A program made the position numbers and the translations under genes. A DNA stretch of 64,000 nt from Cliona cf. orientalis (lineage: Eukaryota > Porifera > Demospongiae > Clionaida > Clionaidae): the NCBI GenBank assembly GCA_963930775.1, contig OZ005694.1, forward strand, positions 7,388,045 through 7,452,044, given 5' to 3'. Positions 60,401 to 64,000 of the stretch are shown one piece after another. Positions within the stretch are counted from its first letter, which is position 1. Every line of letters starts with the position of its first letter. Below the pieces are notes generated by a model, which was not told the origin of the DNA, did not search any database, and saw only the letters and a list, made by a program, of their open reading frames with translations.

Positions 60401-63400
60401 GGAGCATATGAGCCGCCGAAGGCAGCGAAGCAGCGTGCAACTACCACGTACGCCCGGGTGCCATCAAAATACAAATTCAAGCGCAATACTTTCCAAATAT
60501 GGAAAGTGCGCGTCTATTGGAACTGGCTATTGCCATAATACATACACAGATAGCCACGCCCAGTTCCGCGTTTGAATTTGTATTTCGATGACACGCAAGT
60601 TACACGCTCCTTCGCCGCCTTCGGCGGCTCATATGCTCCTGGCGTGGTGCATAACTCAGCTGTCAAGACTGGTTGCCTACATGTGTAGCCACACACAATT
60701 ATGACCATGAAATTCGGAAAGGTTGTGGCCAGATGGGTCAGCATCTCTGTTGACATAAGGTTTTTGTAGGGATACACAATGTTTTTTAACAAGCTTGCTA
60801 ATTGAAGGGCAAACATAACACAAACTCCCATGAACAGTGCAATTACTATACCAAAATTTAATAATAATGCTGATAGAGCAATTAAATGATGCTATATACA
60901 TGTACATGCATGTACATAAATTGTGTGGCTTGATATAATGGAATTAGGAATCTGTATAATACTTGTTATTGTTCCTGTTTTTTTATTGCCCACAGTTATG
61001 GTCAATACTACAGCACTAGTAGGTGTGTTAATTGGTTTGTATCTCCACTGCTGCAATAGCACTACAAGTGAGGTGTCAGCAGCACCACCAGGGTACTAGC
61101 CGCAGGGCAATATCCAGTATACCGTAGTCAATCGAATACAACGTATGATCCAATTTAACATAAGAAACTAGAGCTCATAGAGCACATACCCCGCGTGCCA
61201 TGGCAATATCACCCATGGACATTCCTCTTGTTAGAAACCTCTATTCTTTGAACTTTAATCTCTTGCTACTCATGAACCTTTTCGTTCCCCTGAGATCGAT
61301 GATCACAAATGACATTAAGAAGTATGCTGTAGAGCAGCTCAAGCATGCACAGTAGACTCCCTAGAGCAGCTTGAGCATGCGCAAAAGACTTCATGAGGTA
61401 CTACTACCCTAGTAGGTGGGCGTGTCCGACATACTTGCACGATTTGTAGCTTTCCTGGATCTCTTGCTACTCATGAAGTTTGTCGTTCCCTTCTGAGGTC
61501 CACGATCACAAATTGAGCTAGAAGTATGCTGTAGAGCCGCTCAAGCATGCGCAGTAGACTCCCTGGAAATAGAGAGCAGCTCGAGCATGCGCAATAGACT
61601 TTAAGAGGTACTAGGTGGGCGTGTCCAAAGTAGGCGTGTCCGACATACTCGCACGATTTGTAGCTTCCCTGGGTATTGCCTAGTGTTAAGAATGAGACAG
61701 AAGGTGTTTTTTCGCTGTCTTACATCATTTTATCCCATTTATTGATCCTACTTTTGCCTAAGTGTTGAGATTTGCCGATTTTTGTGCTGACAGACAACAG
61801 ACAACAGACGACAGACGACAGACAACAGACAAACCGATTGCTTTACCCCCTGCTGCGCATGCGCGCACGCGGGGTAATTAGCATAATATTATTACAAATT
61901 GTTTATACATGTACACGTACATGTATATGGAGTGATTGACAATCTTTATCAGGAAAAAGCAAAAAAAAAATTTTCATGCGTTGTATACAATTAGATTACA
62001 TGTAAGTACTGTATTGGCCTGGCGGTAGCTTTGATCTACGTCATAGGGGTAATTCATGTCTCTCATCAGTGAACACATTAAAACTAGAGCTTTGTATACG
62101 TACCTTGAACTCTCAAGGCGTCGGCCACACTGGTGATTCCCTGTAGCTGGAGGTTCTCTGGTATGCCTTTGGTCACCAGCTGTTCCCTCTCCTTCAACAC
62201 CCTCTCCATCTCCTTGTGAGCCTTGAAGAGCTGATTCTGGGCCTCCAGACACCTCTCCTCTGTCTGTTGAATATATTGGTCCTTTGCTCTCAATTGGTTA
62301 TCCTTGTCCGATAGTTGTTCTCTCAACTCGAGAACTTGTGATTTGAGCAGGGCGAATTTTCTGTCGTGCATCTCATAGTCTTTCTTCATCTGGAGCTCGA
62401 TGTCTTGAAGCGCCACATCTCGGTCGATCACCTGATCTTGGAGGGTCTCGTTTTGCTTCTGGAGGATGGCAATAGTTTGGACTTGGTCGGGTCTGAGTTC
62501 AATACCTTCCACGCTGGCCGTAGGATCTAGATGATCTGCCTCGCTACTTTTGCTTGAAGCCTCTGTGAGCCGTTCTTTGATGGCCGCAAATCTCTTCTTC
62601 AACTGCTCCAACTCACTCTCTTGCTCCTTCAGCATCTTTTGATGCTTTTCAAGCCCATCTCCAAACTCACAGCTAACAGTCTGCATCTGAGTTAGCTTCT
62701 CTTGAACGACAGATGAAGAGGGAGAGAGTGGGCGAGAAGAATCAGAGGGGCTTGCGGACCTCTTTGAACCTTGAAGGCTTGAGAGGTATCCGGGGGGCAA
62801 CGATTTCAATACAGGGGGCAAGCTGTTAGTGGACGAGACTCCTCCTCCTCCTCCCCCTCCCCCAACCCGAGGGGTGGGCGTGGTACTCCGCCCACCAGAC
62901 GACGAGAGGAGCTGTTGAATCTCAGTCTGTAGTGCCTGCACTCTCTCCTGTTTGGTCTCGAGTTGTTCAAATTCCGCTCTGGAACTTTCGAGATTGTCTT
63001 TCATTCGAGAGAGGAGCTCTGATTCTGATTTCAATGACTCTATGAGTGAAGTGAGTACTGTGCCTTGCTGTTGGTGACTAGTGATGGTTTCTTGCACTTG
63101 CAAAAGCCTCTGTCTCAGTTTATCATTCTCCTCGACCGTGCTAACAATTTTTTGTTCGGCCGCCATCCACTTTGTGGTAAGCATTCGTTCCAGATTCCTT
63201 ATCCTCTCCTGGAGTGCTTGGTTCTGCTCCTGTAACTTCAACACTTGATCGGTCGCCATCCTATCCTTCGTATCTCGAGCAACCTTCAACGATATCTGCA
63301 TAGAGTGGACCTTTTCCGTCAGCGACTTCTTTTCCGACTCGAGAAAGAACGTTTTCCTTGACATCTCTGACACTTGCTTTCGAAGGCTGGCCGTGGCATC

Positions 63401-64000
63401 GATTGCGTCCGTGCTATTCCTAGCAGCTTCCCTTAGTCTCTTATTCTCCACCTCCAAGCTGGCCAAGCGAGTCTGAAGGTCCACCAGCTGCACTCGATTC
63501 GAAGACTCTTGCTGGTTGAACTTTCGATGCTGCTTGCTCTCCACTTGGAGAGCGGCTATCTGTTTCTTCAACTGTTCCACTTGCTTGCTCTGAGGAACGG
63601 CTTGAAACGCTGATGTCGAATCGGCCTTCTCTGCCATCAGCTTTAGCATCTTGTCCTCAAGCTTATGCTTTTCATCGTTGACACTGTTTAGTCTGCTCTT
63701 CAAAAGTTCGATTTCTGTCTTGAGGGTCAGCTTGAGTTTCTCATTGTTGAGGAGTCTGGTTTGCTCTGCCTCGGCTAAACTCTGAAACTGTTGCTGAGCG
63801 GATGTGTACTTTTCATTGAGCAGACCCATTTCTACTTTCATCTGTTCTTTCTCTTGGGTGAGTATGGCCATCTGTGAGGTGAGTCGGTCAATCTGCGTCT
63901 CTTTCTCAGAGACGAGGGCGAATTGGTCACTGAGTTTAGCTCTCTCAGCTTTCATAGAATCGAGAGACTCCTGTAGTTCCTTACTCTGGAGGCTGGCACT
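54497..64000 (-). CDS. Long coiled-coil protein, copy 3, intact, 5' end off window
   Basis: Eight exons in frame: 62104-64000 (continues past the edge), 60085-60303, 59121-59209, 57248-58621, 56319-56404, 55304-55407, 54899-55062, 54497-54622 (TGA). They sum to 4059 nt (1352 aa visible), with all junctions GT-AG and phases matching. The first ~730 visible residues are heptad-rich coiled coil, broken by a Gly-rich linker (VGGGGGGGG) and a Ser/Pro stretch (SASPSDSSRPLSPSSS). Exon 57248-58621 is a low-complexity Ser/Gln/Lys region with a KIKHKYSEIRSKQ patch; the tail ends SSNTSMEDVSKN. Probably cytoplasmic, a scaffold or cytoskeletal/centrosomal type by composition only. I do not recognise the family. 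Confidence 0.85.
54712..54745 (-). pseudogene. Relic duplicate of the DEDMS exon in the last intron
   Basis: CAGTGATGAGGACCTGTCTCACCAC on the minus strand repeats the acceptor and first ~20 nt of exon 55304-55407. Equivalent pieces sit in the same intron of copy 2 (39949-39984) and, more decayed, copy 1 (28825-28857), so this partial exon duplication predates the block duplication. Confidence 0.6.
55583..55606. repeat. Poly-C tract, copy 3
   Basis: Twenty-four C in a row after CAGCAGGGTGTGT, paralogous to 32384-32404. Length is likely unstable. Confidence 0.9.
55745..56220 (-). pseudogene. TPR-repeat protein fragment in an intron of copy 3
   Basis: Minus-strand reading gives TPR-like helices: SLGSMNQSLGDN, GWAHGNMGNAYLGL, KDKALHHLKEALELAIKYKT, AIGCLYNNFGTAYQ, MEENYNLALSQAVYGND, VGSQAQVYGNFGND. 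The characteristic G-AY/L-G spacing of ~40 residues is seen, but two TAG codons interrupt it and the frame shifts once near 56120. It lies inside the intron between exons 56319-56404 and 55304-55407. Copy 1 has the flanking sequence without the TPR part. Confidence 0.6.
56775..57105. repeat. Nested long palindrome in a copy 3 intron
   Basis: Outer arms (about 56780-56820 and 57025-57070; ACTATTTTCATATGCACACT and complement) enclose an inner palindrome (about 56887-56990; GGGCATGAGATAAGGTTAAG and complement). A further partial copy of GATTCCTTAACCTTAT follows at 57079. The matching copy 2 intron has only a decayed piece. Confidence 0.75.
60399..60641. mobile_element. MITE family CAGGAGCATATGA with 7-bp TSD, member 2
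   Basis: Left end CAGGAGCATATGAGCCGCCG and right end CGGCGGCTCATATGCTCCTG are perfect inverted repeats, flanked by GCGTGGT (60392-60398 and 60642-60648). A second inner inverted pair (CAAATTCAA...TTGAATTTG) is present. Absent from the paralogous intron of copy 2. Confidence 0.88.
61189..61874. mobile_element. TA-flanked element with CCCCGCGTGC ends
   Basis: Ends CCCCGCGTGC and GCACGCGGGG, between TA dinucleotides. The interior contains a ~190-bp tandem duplication (CTCTTGCTACTCATGAA...TAGAGC-GCTC-AGCATGCGCAGTAGACT, at about 61260 and 61460). A run of CAGACAACAGACGACAGACA precedes the GCAATCGGTTTGT-type right end (as complement). Pieces of it occur at 21.36 and 29.64 kb. Confidence 0.75.

Noticed and set aside
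61800..61850. Short CAGACAACAGACGACAGACA repeats, considered as a small CRISPR-like or tandem array.
   Set aside because: Simple 7-8 bp reiteration inside a TIR element of a eukaryotic genome; no spacer structure.

Overview
Very AT-rich, intron-rich DNA with GT-AG spliced genes, many short inverted-repeat transposons (MITEs) and long palindromes. It is clearly metazoan. The gene content (an EMI-like/EGF/FN3 receptor with one 42-44 aa EGF module per exon, a tandem LRAT-like protein, cytosolic carboxypeptidase and TPR relics) together with the repeat style suggests a marine sponge (Demospongiae). The species assignment is inference. No rRNA, CRISPR or confident functional tRNA gene was seen.

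Layout. 1-1874: 3' end of a Ty3/gypsy retrotransposon (integrase plus 3' LTR). 2278-15699 (+): one large gene that I could splice by eye into 49 exons with continuous phase (6885 coding nt, 2294 aa). It has a signal peptide, a Cys/Tyr-rich EMI-like N-terminus, 38 EGF modules, 4 FN3 domains, an unrecognised juxtamembrane module, one TM helix and a short Tyr-containing tail. Its EGF exons form a degenerate higher-order repeat with a ten-EGF ancestral unit. 17745-19467 (-): convergent single-exon gene with two LRAT/NlpC-P60-like domains lacking the catalytic Cys, and a probable frameshift near its C-terminus. 19.5-27.4 kb: no confident gene, only transposons and dispersed repeats.

27.4-64 kb (-): three partial copies of one duplicated block. 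Each copy holds, in minus-strand order, 3' exons of a long coiled-coil protein and then a small single-exon orphan ORF (234-244 aa). Copy 3 (53.3-64 kb, running off the window) is intact across eight exons. Copy 2 (38.7-47.93 kb) and copy 1 (27.5-33.84 kb) are truncated at different 5' breakpoints and carry frameshifts and stops in the coiled-coil part, yet the orphan ORF stays open in all three. Copy 1 abuts a broken CCP5 (AGBL5-type carboxypeptidase) pseudogene. Introns hold a ~130-bp minisatellite arranged in a 520-bp higher-order repeat, a TPR pseudogene fragment and several MITE families, many with readable target-site duplications.
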